Positions 1 to 8,593 are shown, counted from the first letter of the stretch. The stretch is DNA of 13,264 nt from Campylobacteraceae bacterium (GCA_015488975.1 WFMT01000060.1:1-13264); one strand, 5' to 3'. Numbers and translations: made by a program. Notes: generated by a model from the sequence alone, not told the origin.

Positions 1-2
1 AA

Positions 3-1070
3 ATGATAAAAAGATATAAAACAAAAAAGATATATATTGGTGGCGTAGCAGTAGGTGGGGATGCACCCGTATCTGTGCAGTCTATGACATTTAGTAAAAC
101 AAGAGATATTGAGGCTACCTTAGCTCAGATAAAAAAACTTCATTTTGCAGGATGTGATATAGTCAGGGTTGCAGTACCAGAATATGAAGATGCTTATGCT
201 TTAAAAGAGATAAAAAAAAGAAGCTCACTCCCTGTGGTAGCTGATATACATTTTAATTATCGTTTTGCTTTGATTGCTGCTGAAAGCGTGGACTGTATAA
301 GGATAAATCCTGGAAATATCGGTGCAAAAAGCAGAGTCAAAGAGGTGGTTAAAGCTTGTGAGGGCAGAGGCATACCCATAAGAATAGGAGTAAATTCAGG
401 AAGCCTTGAAGCCCAGTTTGAAAACAAGTACGGCCAAAGTGCAAAGGGTATGGTAGAATCTGCTCTTTATAATATAAAGTATCTTGAAGATTTGGGCTTT
501 ACAAACTTTAAAATTTCACTAAAAGCCAGCGATGTTGAAAGAACTGTGGAAGCTTACAGGATGTTAAGAGTGCTTGTGGATTATCCTTTTCATTTGGGAG
601 TTACTGAAGCCGGCACCCTTTTTCACTCCACCGTCAAATCTTCCATAGCACTTGGCACACTTTTACTTGAGGGCATAGGAGATACTATGCGAGTGTCAAT
701 AACTGGAGAGATCGAAAAAGAGATAGAGGTGGCAAGAGCTATACTAAAAGACAGCGGAGTAGCTAAAAGTGGAGTCAATATCATCTCTTGCCCAACTTGT
801 GGCAGGATAGAAGCTAACCTCGTAAAAGCAGTAGCAGAAGTAGAAGAGAGACTCTCACATATAAAAACTCCTATAAATGTATCTGTTATGGGGTGTGCTG
901 TAAATGCTTTGGGTGAAGCTAAAAGTGCAGATGTTGCCATAGCTTACGGAAAAGGGAGCGGTCTTGTGATAAAACGAGGCGAGATAATAGCAAAACTCGA
1001 TGAAAAGTTACTTGTTGATAAATTTGTAGAAGAGGTGGAAAAGGCAGTTTTGGAGATAGAAAATGGTTGA
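3..1070 (+). CDS. ispG: 4-hydroxy-3-methylbut-2-enyl diphosphate synthase (IspG/GcpE)
   Basis: IspG catalyses the next-to-last step of the MEP isoprenoid pathway: reductive conversion of the cyclic 2,4-cyclodiphosphate to HMBPP, in the cytoplasm, using a [4Fe-4S] cluster. The 355-residue protein opens with the family's APVSVQSMTFSKT stretch (residues 21-33), followed by a TIM-barrel-like region with VADIHFNYRFA (79-89), INPGNIG (101-107) and RIGVNSGSLE (127-136). The cluster ligands are visible near the C-terminus: Cys263 and Cys266 in SCPTCGR, Cys298 in VMGC, and Glu305 in LGEAKSADVAIAYG. The length fits the compact bacterial form without the inserted domain seen in plants. The start lies 2 nt from the window edge, so its ribosome binding site is not visible, but the N-terminus aligns in type with known homologues. 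The stop overlaps the start of dnaB by 8 bp, implying co-transcription. Confidence 0.97.
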   Translation: MIKRYKTKKIYIGGVAVGGDAPVSVQSMTFSKTRDIEATLAQIKKLHFAGCDIVRVAVPEYEDAYALKEIKKRSSLPVVADIHFNYRFALIAAESVDCIRINPGNIGAKSRVKEVVKACEGRGIPIRIGVNSGSLEAQFENKYGQSAKGMVESALYNIKYLEDLGFTNFKISLKASDVERTVEAYRMLRVLVDYPFHLGVTEAGTLFHSTVKSSIALGTLLLEGIGDTMRVSITGEIEKEIEVARAILKDSGVAKSGVNIISCPTCGRIEANLVKAVAEVEERLSHIKTPINVSVMGCAVNALGEAKSADVAIAYGKGSGLVIKRGEIIAKLDEKLLVDKFVEEVEKAVLEIENG

Positions 1071-2484
1071 TTCTTTAAATAGTGTTAATCTTGAAAAAGC
1101 AGTTTTGTGTTCCATCGTTTTTGATCCTGTAAGCTTTGAAAATGTTGCGGAAAAGCTAAAGCCAAAAGACTTTTATCTTCCGTTTCACAAATATCTTTTT
1201 GAAGCGATGATTGAGTGTGAAAGAGAAGATAAGCCTATCGATGAAGAATTTTTGAAAAAAAAATTAAAACAAAAAAACAGATTTGATGAGGGAGCTTTTT
1301 TAGATATACTCACTTCAAATCCACTCTCAAGCACATCAGCTTATATCAATGAAATAAAAGAAAAATCCATAAAAAGAGAGTTGGTTTCTTTAACAAGCGA
1401 TATAAAAGAAGTTGCGGTTGAAAAAGATTTGCCTTCAAATGATGTAGTAGATCTTATCCAGCAAAAGTTATACAAGATAACAGAGGAAGCAAACAGCAGT
1501 GATTTTAGAGATTCCCCAGAAATGGTGGAATCAACTTTGAAACATATAGAAGAGATGAAAAAAAGAGGAAATTCAGGAGTTGTTGGAGTTGATACAGGAT
1601 TTAAAAAGCTCAATGAGCTTACAACCGGATTTGGAGAGGGAGATCTTGTCATCATAGCAGCAAGACCTGCTATGGGCAAAACAAGCTTTGCTCTAAATCT
1701 CGCCGAGAGAGCTTTAAAAGATAAACTTGGAGTTGCTATATTTTCCCTTGAAATGCCAGCAGAACAGCTTATGATAAGGATGTTAAGCTCTACAACTTCC
1801 ATACCTATGCAAAAACTAAAAATCGGTGATTTAAATGATGATGAATGGAGCAGGCTTTCAAGTGCTATGGATGAAATGAGCAAATCAAAACTTTTTGTCG
1901 ATGATAACGGACTTGTGGATATTCACCATGTAAGATCCAAGCTTAGAAAGTTAAAGTCATCTCATCCTGAAATCTCTCTTGCTATCATAGACTATCTCCA
2001 GCTTATGAGCTCATCAGGCAATAAAGACAGACATTTGGAAGTTTCAGAGATAAGCAGAGGCTTAAAACTTTTGGCAAGAGAGTTAAATATGCCTATCATT
2101 GCACTTTCTCAACTTAATAGATCTCTTGAAAGCAGAGGTGATAAAAGACCGATGTTAAGTGATTTAAGAGAGTCGGGGGCTATTGAGCAGGATGCTGATC
2201 TTATACTTTTTGTTTACAGAGATGATGTTTACAGGATAAGAGAAGAAAAAGAAAAAGAGATAAAAGCAAGAAATGATGGAAAAGAGTATAGAAGTAACTT
2301 TTTTTCAAAACCAGAAGAAGATTCAGAAATCATCATAGGTAAAAACAGAAATGGACCTGTTGGGGTAGCTGATCTTGTTTTTCAAAAAAGTTGTACAAGA
2401 TTTGTGGATAAGACGCAGATGCCGACAGAGATAGTTTACGAAGATGTCAGAGAAACAAATATAGAGATACCTTCGGTGATTTAA
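1063..2484 (+). CDS. dnaB: Replicative DNA helicase DnaB
   Basis: DnaB is the hexameric 5'-3' helicase that unwinds DNA at the replication fork and works with the DnaG primase. The 473-residue protein has the N-terminal helical primase-interacting domain (about 8-110), a linker, and a RecA-like C-terminal motor (about 170-460). The Walker A motif is ARPAMGKTS (200-208), Walker B is LAIIDYLQLM (306-315), and ALSQLNRSLESR (347-358) and SGAIEQDADLILFVYR (371-386, ending in the candidate arginine finger) follow. GKNRNGP (426-432) is the conserved C-terminal signature. Between residues 391 and 420 lies a highly charged Lys/Glu-rich stretch longer than in E. coli DnaB. The start is supported by GGAGA at 1052-1056, six nt upstream, inside ispG. 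The gene overlaps ispG by 8 bp and abuts comEC with no gap. No separate helicase loader gene is seen in the window. Confidence 0.98.
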   Translation: MVDSLNSVNLEKAVLCSIVFDPVSFENVAEKLKPKDFYLPFHKYLFEAMIECEREDKPIDEEFLKKKLKQKNRFDEGAFLDILTSNPLSSTSAYINEIKEKSIKRELVSLTSDIKEVAVEKDLPSNDVVDLIQQKLYKITEEANSSDFRDSPEMVESTLKHIEEMKKRGNSGVVGVDTGFKKLNELTTGFGEGDLVIIAARPAMGKTSFALNLAERALKDKLGVAIFSLEMPAEQLMIRMLSSTTSIPMQKLKIGDLNDDEWSRLSSAMDEMSKSKLFVDDNGLVDIHHVRSKLRKLKSSHPEISLAIIDYLQLMSSSGNKDRHLEVSEISRGLKLLARELNMPIIALSQLNRSLESRGDKRPMLSDLRESGAIEQDADLILFVYRDDVYRIREEKEKEIKARNDGKEYRSNFFSKPEEDSEIIIGKNRNGPVGVADLVFQKSCTRFVDKTQMPTEIVYEDVRETNIEIPSVI

Positions 2485-3762
2485 ATGGATGAGCTGAAGC
2501 TTTCTCTTTTTTCAAGAAAAAGAGAAGTTTTTGCACTCATTTTGTTTTTAGCGATTTTATTTTCATTTAATATTTTTTTAAAATATAAACAATTTCAAGA
2601 TTTTAAATCCTCAAAATATTTTAAAACATCAGCAATAGTTTTAAGTCAATATATAAAAACTACAAAAAAAGGTAAAAAATATACAGTTTTAAAGTTAAAA
2701 ACCGATAACTCTCTTAAATTTTATGGCATAAGTTGGCAGAAAGATTTAAAAAATATGCAAAGCGATACAATAAAACTTAAAATAAACACCAAAAAGATAA
2801 GCTTTTATAGATACTTAAAAGGCTTTTTTGCTCCTGTATATGGTATGAAAATCATAAGCCCTAATGTAGGTTTAAAACAAAAGATATCCACAATAATACA
2901 AAATGAACATAAAAGCAGATCAATAAAAGAACTTTTCTCGGCACTTTTCTTAGGCACTTCTTTACAAAAAAATTTAAGAAACAAGATACAAATCCTTGGA
3001 ATTTCGCACTTGGTGGCAATAAGCGGTTTCCATCTTGGTGTTTTATCGGCTATACTTTTTTTTATCTTAACTCCTGTTTACAGATTATTTCAAGACAAGT
3101 TTTTTCCATACAGAAACCTTAGACTTGATTTGATGATAGTTACGCTTTTTATATTATTTGGGTATCTCTATCTTGTAGGCTTCATGCCGTCATTGATACG
3201 GGCATATACGATGCTTGTTATCGTATATATTTTATATATCAGACACATAGAGATTATTTCATTTCAAACTTTGGCATTAACAACTGTTCTTTTGCTATCT
3301 TTTTTTCCAAATCTTCTTTTTTCCATATCATTTTGGTTTTCTATAAGTGGTGTATTTTATATATTTTTATTTTTAAAGTATTTTTCATTCCTAAAGCCTT
3401 GGCAAATCATTATCTTACTTAACTTTTGGGTCTATCTTATGATGCAGCCCATAGTTCATGCAATATTTGGTCTTTTTAGTTTATACCAGATTTACTCACC
3501 GATTTTATCGATGTTGTTTATCCTTTTCTATCCGCTTGAGCTTTTTTTGCATATTATAAATCATGGAGATTTGTTAGATGGGATGATTTTAAAACTTTTT
3601 TCTATAAAAGCAACCATAATACAGATAAAAACTCCATTATGGTTTTTGATTTTATTTATCTTTTTTTCACTTTTTTCTGTATATAAAAAGATATTTTTAT
3701 ATACCTTGGTGCTTTTGGACCTTCTATTTTTTGGATATTTGATTTTGGCTAAAATTTCATAA
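2485..3762 (+). CDS. comEC: ComEC/Rec2-type competence membrane protein, short form without nuclease domain
   Basis: ComEC forms the inner-membrane channel for single-stranded DNA during natural transformation. This 425-residue protein has a first membrane helix (about 15-32), a soluble region (about 45-125) that could be the OB-like N-terminal domain, then the family's competence region with HLVAISGFHLG (175-185) and PSLIRA (235-240), followed by many hydrophobic helices to the C-terminus. ComEC of Bacillus or E. coli YcaI is about 750-780 residues and carries a C-terminal metallo-beta-lactamase-like domain. That domain is absent here and no HxHxDH motif is seen. A similar short ComEC lies behind dnaB in Helicobacter pylori, so this looks like a lineage form rather than a broken gene. 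The start codon directly follows the dnaB stop, with a weak GGTGA at 2475-2479. The gene is visibly more AT-rich than ispG and dnaB. Whether this organism is transformable cannot be judged here. Confidence 0.9.
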   Translation: MDELKLSLFSRKREVFALILFLAILFSFNIFLKYKQFQDFKSSKYFKTSAIVLSQYIKTTKKGKKYTVLKLKTDNSLKFYGISWQKDLKNMQSDTIKLKINTKKISFYRYLKGFFAPVYGMKIISPNVGLKQKISTIIQNEHKSRSIKELFSALFLGTSLQKNLRNKIQILGISHLVAISGFHLGVLSAILFFILTPVYRLFQDKFFPYRNLRLDLMIVTLFILFGYLYLVGFMPSLIRAYTMLVIVYILYIRHIEIISFQTLALTTVLLLSFFPNLLFSISFWFSISGVFYIFLFLKYFSFLKPWQIIILLNFWVYLMMQPIVHAIFGLFSLYQIYSPILSMLFILFYPLELFLHIINHGDLLDGMILKLFSIKATIIQIKTPLWFLILFIFFSLFSVYKKIFLYTLVLLDLLFFGYLILAKIS

Positions 3763-3790
3763 TTAACCTTATAGTAGTTTTCAAAATATG

Positions 3791-5599
3791 CTATTCAACC
3801 GTTACACTTTTTGCTAAATTTCTTGGCATATCAACATCATTGCCAAGTCTTATGGATATCTCAAGTGCTAAAAGTTGGATTATAACACTCATTTCAAAAA
3901 ATTCAAGCATCGGATGTTCATATCCTTTTGTTTTTATGAAATCATCTGCTATATCAAATTCTAACGGACTAAGAGCAAGTATCGTGGCATCTCTGGCACT
4001 AAGTTCTTCGACATTGCTTTTAACTTTATCATAAAGTAAAGTTTTTGGCATCAATGCAATCGTAAAGAGTTCACTATCAGCCAGTGCGATAGGACCATGT
4101 TTCATCTCACCCGCAGGGTATCCTTCAGCGTGAAGGTAACTTATCTCTTTAAGTTTTAATGCACCCTCCAATGCCAATGGAAAAAACAGATCTCTTCCTA
4201 TAAAGAAAAAGCCATGACCGTGAAGGTATCTTTTGGAGAGCCTTCTTATCTTTTCATGGATTTTATCATCAACTTTGAGTACAGTAGGCACTTTAAGCAA
4301 AGCTTGTATCTCTTTTTCTATCGTTTGCTTTGTCAAACTACCTTTTATTTTACCAAGTTTTAAAGAGAGCATCCAAAGAACTGCCAGTTGAGTAGTGAAT
4401 GCTTTTGTACTGGCTACTCCTTTTTCCATACCTGCTCTTGTTAGCAAAATTTCATCACTTATTCTAACAATGGAAGAGTTGTCCACATTGCAAACGGCTA
4501 AAGTTTTAAGTCCCGCATTTTTTGCCATCTTAAGCGCCTGAAGAGTATCAGCAGTTTCACCACTTTGAGAGATAACTATAAAAAGAGTATCATTTTGTAA
4601 AAGTGGATCTTTATATCTAAATTCACTAGCTATTTCTACTGTACATTTTATCTTTGAAACTCTTTCAAACAGATATGATGATGCCAATGCGGCATGATAA
4701 CTTGTACCGCAAGCACATATTTTTATCTCGCAGATTCCGTCAAAAAAGTCATCATTTATATTTTCAAGTTCAATATTATCTTTAAAAACTCTACCCATAA
4801 GAGTTTCACTTGTAACTGCACTTTGCTCATATATCTCTTTTTCCATAAAAAATCTATAACCATCTTTTTGAGCAGAGAGTTTACTAGTGGAGAGTTTTTT
4901 ATAGTTTAATGCTTTACTTTTTGAGTTATTTAAAAGTTTTATCTCTCCTTTTTTGGCATATCCAAGATCAAAATCATTTAAGTAAATAACTTCTTTTGCA
5001 AGACCTATCAAAGGTGCATCGCTGGAGCTGAAAAAAATCTCATCATCATCGTTTTTACCTACAATCAAAGGAACTAAGTTTTTAGCAAAAAATATCTTTT
5101 CTTCATCAGCTTTTGAGATAAGAAGTATGGCATAAGCTCCTTTTAGAGCCTGTATAGTTTTTTTAAATGCCTCAAATGGTTCATTGTTTTTTAAGTTTTC
5201 TTCAAAAAGATGTACTATCACCTCACTGTCTGTTTGAGATAAGAAATTGTATCCTTTTGATGTAAGCTCTTTTTTTAATTCTTGAAAATTTTCAATAATC
5301 CCATTATGAATGATATATGAAAACTCCCCAAAATGTGGGTGAGCATTGAGTTCTGTGGGTTTTCCATGTGTTGCCCATCTGGTATGACCAATGGCTATGC
5401 CAAATCCTTTACTTTGAAAATTTTTAGTTTTTTCTTTTAAATTTTCAAGTTTTCCAACGGCTTTAAAGTGTACTATTTTATGATCTTTTAAAACTGCCAA
5501 TCCAGCACTGTCGTATCCTCTGTACTCCAACTCTTTTAAGCCCTGAAGTATGATATGTTTTTTCTCTTTTTCACCTATGTAGCCTACTATTCCGCACAT
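3791..5599 (-). CDS. glmS: Glutamine--fructose-6-phosphate aminotransferase (isomerizing), GlmS
   Basis: GlmS makes glucosamine-6-phosphate from fructose-6-phosphate and glutamine, the entry step to UDP-GlcNAc, peptidoglycan and lipopolysaccharide. The 602-residue protein starts MCGIVGYIG, so Cys2 becomes the N-terminal nucleophile of the class II glutaminase domain (about 1-220) after Met removal. HTRWATHG (72-79) is part of the same active site. Two SIS sugar isomerase domains follow: CGTSYHA (297-303), ISQSGETADT (343-352), EKGVASTKAFT (392-402), and in the second EGALKLKEISY (478-488) and AEGYPAGEMKHGP (491-503). The C-terminus DMPRNLAKSVTVE is the family end. Length is normal. The start is fixed by Cys2 and by an AAGGA ribosome binding site at 5607-5611, seven nt upstream. 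The gene overlaps the end of glnD by 13 bp, so it has no separate leader, and glmS-ribozyme or small-RNA leader control of the usual kind is not visible. Confidence 0.98.
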   Translation of the reverse strand: MCGIVGYIGEKEKKHIILQGLKELEYRGYDSAGLAVLKDHKIVHFKAVGKLENLKEKTKNFQSKGFGIAIGHTRWATHGKPTELNAHPHFGEFSYIIHNGIIENFQELKKELTSKGYNFLSQTDSEVIVHLFEENLKNNEPFEAFKKTIQALKGAYAILLISKADEEKIFFAKNLVPLIVGKNDDDEIFFSSSDAPLIGLAKEVIYLNDFDLGYAKKGEIKLLNNSKSKALNYKKLSTSKLSAQKDGYRFFMEKEIYEQSAVTSETLMGRVFKDNIELENINDDFFDGICEIKICACGTSYHAALASSYLFERVSKIKCTVEIASEFRYKDPLLQNDTLFIVISQSGETADTLQALKMAKNAGLKTLAVCNVDNSSIVRISDEILLTRAGMEKGVASTKAFTTQLAVLWMLSLKLGKIKGSLTKQTIEKEIQALLKVPTVLKVDDKIHEKIRRLSKRYLHGHGFFFIGRDLFFPLALEGALKLKEISYLHAEGYPAGEMKHGPIALADSELFTIALMPKTLLYDKVKSNVEELSARDATILALSPLEFDIADDFIKTKGYEHPMLEFFEMSVIIQLLALEISIRLGNDVDMPRNLAKSVTVE

Positions 5600-8136
5600 G
5601 TATTATTCCTTGTTATTTCATCTCTTATTTTTTCTATATTATTACAAAATTTTCCATTTTTTTCTATCAAAAATAGATTATGGGCTCTGTTTTTAATGGT
5701 TTGGATTTTTGCAGTTGCTATATCAACACCAAATTTATCAAAAACTGATACTACATGAGCTATCAGTGCTTTTTGATCTTTGGTGTGAAGTATCATTTTA
5801 GCATAAGTTTTTGAATGCTTACAATCAAAAACCAAATCATCAGGATAAATGACAGGAGTTTTGTATGTTATATGATGACTCATATCAAATGATTTATCAA
5901 GTATCTCTTTTATATAAAATATTTCATCTTTTTCAATATTTTCTAAAAAATCTATCTTAAAGTATTTGATATTATCAAAAAGTTTGAAAATATCCATGCT
6001 TGCAATACTAAGAGAGCTTAATTTTCCAAGCAGATATCCGATATTTAACTCATTTTTTCTGATTATCTTAATACTTAGATTTTCTTCTGTATATATTTTA
6101 TAATCATATTCCTTGTCTTTTAGTGAGTCTGCCCAGTTTGCTATATTGATGATTTGTATTGGTTTGTACTTGATTAAAAATATATTTGAATTGATGGATA
6201 AAATCTTTTTTTGCAATATTTTAGATAGATTTGTAAAATCGACAAATTTTTTAAGAGTATTTTCTTTTCTGAGTCTTCTTGAAGTCTCATCGATTAGCTC
6301 TTCTTTTTCAAAAGTATTTAAAGAGATATAATATAACTCTTTCAAAAGAGAAGATGAAAAATGAGAATATATCTTTTTATTGACTGCTTTCATATCACAA
6401 TATGTTAAAATATATAACATTTTTAAAACTTTTACACTTCTTAACTTTGATATAAAAAAAAGTATAACTTTTTCACTATATATATCTTCTCTGCTTGCGG
6501 TTGTACTCATAAGCGTATGGTATCTTATAAGAGTAACTCCTGTATTTATGAGATTTTCTGAAAAATTTAATTTTTTAGCTTGATTTTTAAATATACCAGT
6601 ACCTACGATTCGATGATCTTTTTTTCTACCTTTTCCTATATCATGAAAAAATATAACAAGTCTAAGAAGTGCTTTTTCCTCTTTTTTCAACTCTTTAAAA
6701 AGATTTTTTATATTCTCCTCTTCAATATTTTCAAGAAAATACAGAGTTTTTATAGAGTGTATATCAACAGGATATTTGTGGTATCCGTCAAATTGGGGTA
6801 AATTCATAATCTTTTTAAACGGTGTAAAAATCTTTTGTAAAATATCAGCTTGAAAAAAAGTATCAAAAAGATTAAACTGATAATCTTTAAAAAATATTTC
6901 TCTTTTTATCTTATAAACCTCTTTAGAGCCGGTTCTTGTAAATTTTGTTTTTTTAAGATAATTTATATAACTTACATCAAAAGTATAATTTTTTTCTTGA
7001 AAAGTTAAACTTTGTTTTAAAACATTTATATATGTATCACCTTTTTTATTGAGATTGGCTACGATATGACCATCACAATCATATAACCCTTTACCGATAT
7101 AGCTTTTTCTTAGTTTTGGTATATTGTCCTTTTCAAAAAGTACAGTCTTTGTCAATTTTTTTATAAGTAATTTTGTAGTTATTTTTATAGTCCATAAAGA
7201 GTGCAAAGTTTGACTTACCAACCTGTTTTGAGCATTTCTAAATTTCCCGTCTTTAAAGCCTAAAAGTAAAGCCACTTCAGGTATATTTTCAAGATTTAAA
7301 ATATCATTTTTCTTTCTACAGCAAAGATGAAGAGCGGACCTTACCCTGTATAACAGTTCAAGTGCAGTCCTGTATTCTTTATATTCACTTTCGCTTATAT
7401 ACTTTGGTACCAACTCTTTTGTATTTTTTACTTTATACAGTACATTTGCTATCCAAAATAAAGAGTTTGCATCTCTTAGTCCGCCAACTCCATCTTTGAT
7501 ATTTGGTTCCATATTAAGCTGAAATTTTCTATATCTTGCTCTGTTGGTATCTCTTAGCTTTGAGATAAACTCTTTTTGTTTATATGCTCTTATCTTATCT
7601 ATCTCTCTTTCGGTTTTCATCCATAAGATCTTTGAACCGCATAAAAATCTTGCTTCTATAAGAGCTGTTTTGATAGTAATGTCTGTTTTACTGATGCTGA
7701 GTAATTCATCTATTTTATGAGTTCTGTGTCCGAGTTTTAACCCGGCATCCCAAAATATATGAAGCAGTGATTCGATAATAGGCTCAATGTTGTATCCTTG
7801 AATATCTTCATAGACAATCATCAAGTCAATATCTGAGTATATACAAAGTTGCTCTCTCCCATAACTTCCAAGAGCAGACAAAGCTATGGGAATTTGACTT
7901 TGAAATGGTAAATAATCTCCAAAAAATTTTCTCAAAACATATTTAAAAGTTGTATTTATAAACTCATCAACTTTTTTAGTATGCTTTACAAGAAAATCTT
8001 TCCCCTGATTTTCTTTGAAAACATATCCAATAGAGTTTAAATACTCTTTAATATGACTTTTGATTTCCTTGGATATCTCAAAATCAGTAGCGTTTTTTTC
8101 TATCAAATCTTCGATTTTGAAGCTTAAAGTATCCAT
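5587..8136 (-). CDS. glnD: PII uridylyltransferase / uridylyl-removing enzyme, GlnD
   Basis: GlnD senses glutamine and adds or removes UMP on PII proteins, setting the nitrogen status signal. The 849-residue protein shows the nucleotidyltransferase motif GSYGRE (90-95) followed by SDIDLMIV (101-108), the GlnD signature PNIKDGVGGLRD (211-222), an HD phosphohydrolase domain with VDIH (457-460) and FFHDIGKG (496-503) for UMP removal, and a clear C-terminal ACT domain (about 778-830). The first ACT domain, expected near 685-735, is only weakly recognisable. The length is slightly below the roughly 890 residues of E. coli GlnD. Both catalytic halves look intact. The start has no good ribosome binding site at normal spacing (GAGAA lies about 15 nt upstream), so translation may depend on coupling to the preceding gene, 8 nt away. 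No PII gene or glutamine synthetase is in the window. The coding sequence is AT-rich and rapidly diverged outside the motifs. Confidence 0.95.
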   Translation of the reverse strand: MDTLSFKIEDLIEKNATDFEISKEIKSHIKEYLNSIGYVFKENQGKDFLVKHTKKVDEFINTTFKYVLRKFFGDYLPFQSQIPIALSALGSYGREQLCIYSDIDLMIVYEDIQGYNIEPIIESLLHIFWDAGLKLGHRTHKIDELLSISKTDITIKTALIEARFLCGSKILWMKTEREIDKIRAYKQKEFISKLRDTNRARYRKFQLNMEPNIKDGVGGLRDANSLFWIANVLYKVKNTKELVPKYISESEYKEYRTALELLYRVRSALHLCCRKKNDILNLENIPEVALLLGFKDGKFRNAQNRLVSQTLHSLWTIKITTKLLIKKLTKTVLFEKDNIPKLRKSYIGKGLYDCDGHIVANLNKKGDTYINVLKQSLTFQEKNYTFDVSYINYLKKTKFTRTGSKEVYKIKREIFFKDYQFNLFDTFFQADILQKIFTPFKKIMNLPQFDGYHKYPVDIHSIKTLYFLENIEEENIKNLFKELKKEEKALLRLVIFFHDIGKGRKKDHRIVGTGIFKNQAKKLNFSENLINTGVTLIRYHTLMSTTASREDIYSEKVILFFISKLRSVKVLKMLYILTYCDMKAVNKKIYSHFSSSLLKELYYISLNTFEKEELIDETSRRLRKENTLKKFVDFTNLSKILQKKILSINSNIFLIKYKPIQIINIANWADSLKDKEYDYKIYTEENLSIKIIRKNELNIGYLLGKLSSLSIASMDIFKLFDNIKYFKIDFLENIEKDEIFYIKEILDKSFDMSHHITYKTPVIYPDDLVFDCKHSKTYAKMILHTKDQKALIAHVVSVFDKFGVDIATAKIQTIKNRAHNLFLIEKNGKFCNNIEKIRDEITRNNTCAE

Positions 8137-8144
8137 ATTGTTTT

Positions 8145-8585
8145 TTAATTCTCAGCTTTTGACCAAAAAAATTCTATCCATCCCTTTGCTTCTTTAACTG
8201 CAAAATCAGGCTTTATCAAAGAATTTGGTTTGTAAAAAATAGCAGCATTTTTAAATTCAACTTCAGGAAATCTTTTTTCAAGAAGCAGTGTTATCTCATA
8301 CATCGTCTCTCCGCTGTCTATGATATCATCAACTATAACGACTTTTTTTGATTTGGATAAATCAGGAATATTATAAACTTTTATGTATTCAAGCTTTTTT
8401 TGATTGTCATAATGGACTGAATTAAGTGAATAAAGATTTCTTATGCTCATGTGTTCAGCGAGGAAATGACCCAGAGTCATCCCCCCTCTTGCAATCGCCA
8501 CTATAGCGTCACAACCAAAAGACTGTAAGTCTTTTGCCATCACTTCAACATCTTTACTAAATTCATCATAAGAGTAAAATATCAT
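8145..8585 (-). CDS. Purine phosphoribosyltransferase (hypoxanthine/xanthine/guanine type)
   Basis: This small cytoplasmic enzyme should couple a purine base to PRPP to give the nucleoside monophosphate. The 146-residue protein has the type I phosphoribosyltransferase PRPP motif VVIVDDIIDSGET (82-94), an early IARGGMTLG loop (31-39), and WIEFFW (136-141), resembling the WIEQPW base-binding end of E. coli Gpt. That supports a 6-oxopurine (hypoxanthine, guanine or xanthine) rather than adenine or uracil, but the exact base is not decided by sequence reading. AGGGA overlapping the stop codon of the upstream permease gene provides the ribosome binding site. The gene lies 8 nt behind a purine-base permease and 8 nt before glnD, which fits uptake and salvage acting as a pair. 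I leave the symbol empty because hpt and gpt cannot be separated here. Confidence 0.87.
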   Translation of the reverse strand: MIFYSYDEFSKDVEVMAKDLQSFGCDAIVAIARGGMTLGHFLAEHMSIRNLYSLNSVHYDNQKKLEYIKVYNIPDLSKSKKVVIVDDIIDSGETMYEITLLLEKRFPEVEFKNAAIFYKPNSLIKPDFAVKEAKGWIEFFWSKAEN

Positions 8586-8593
8586 CTTAATCC

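Noticed and set aside
623..940. 105-codon open frame on the minus strand
   Set aside because: Antisense shadow of ispG over its conserved cysteine region.
1341..1883. 180-codon open frame on the minus strand
   Set aside because: It lies wholly inside dnaB, which is unmistakable on the other strand; the Ser/Leu-rich translation is what an antisense frame of a Lys/Glu-rich gene gives, and no ribosome binding site was noted.
2485..3762. Recent horizontal transfer of comEC suggested by its higher AT content
   Set aside because: glnD and the membrane gene at 11599-12801 are similarly AT-rich, membrane proteins favour Phe/Ile/Leu codons, and dnaB-comEC adjacency is also known in Helicobacter.
3763..3790. 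Possible bidirectional terminator between convergent comEC and glmS
   Set aside because: The 28-bp gap has no GC-containing hairpin with a T tract that I can find; termination may be Rho-dependent or lie within coding sequence.
5600..5660. glmS ribozyme or regulatory leader upstream of glmS
   Set aside because: The sequence upstream is the coding end of glnD and the genes overlap by 13 bp, leaving no separate leader.
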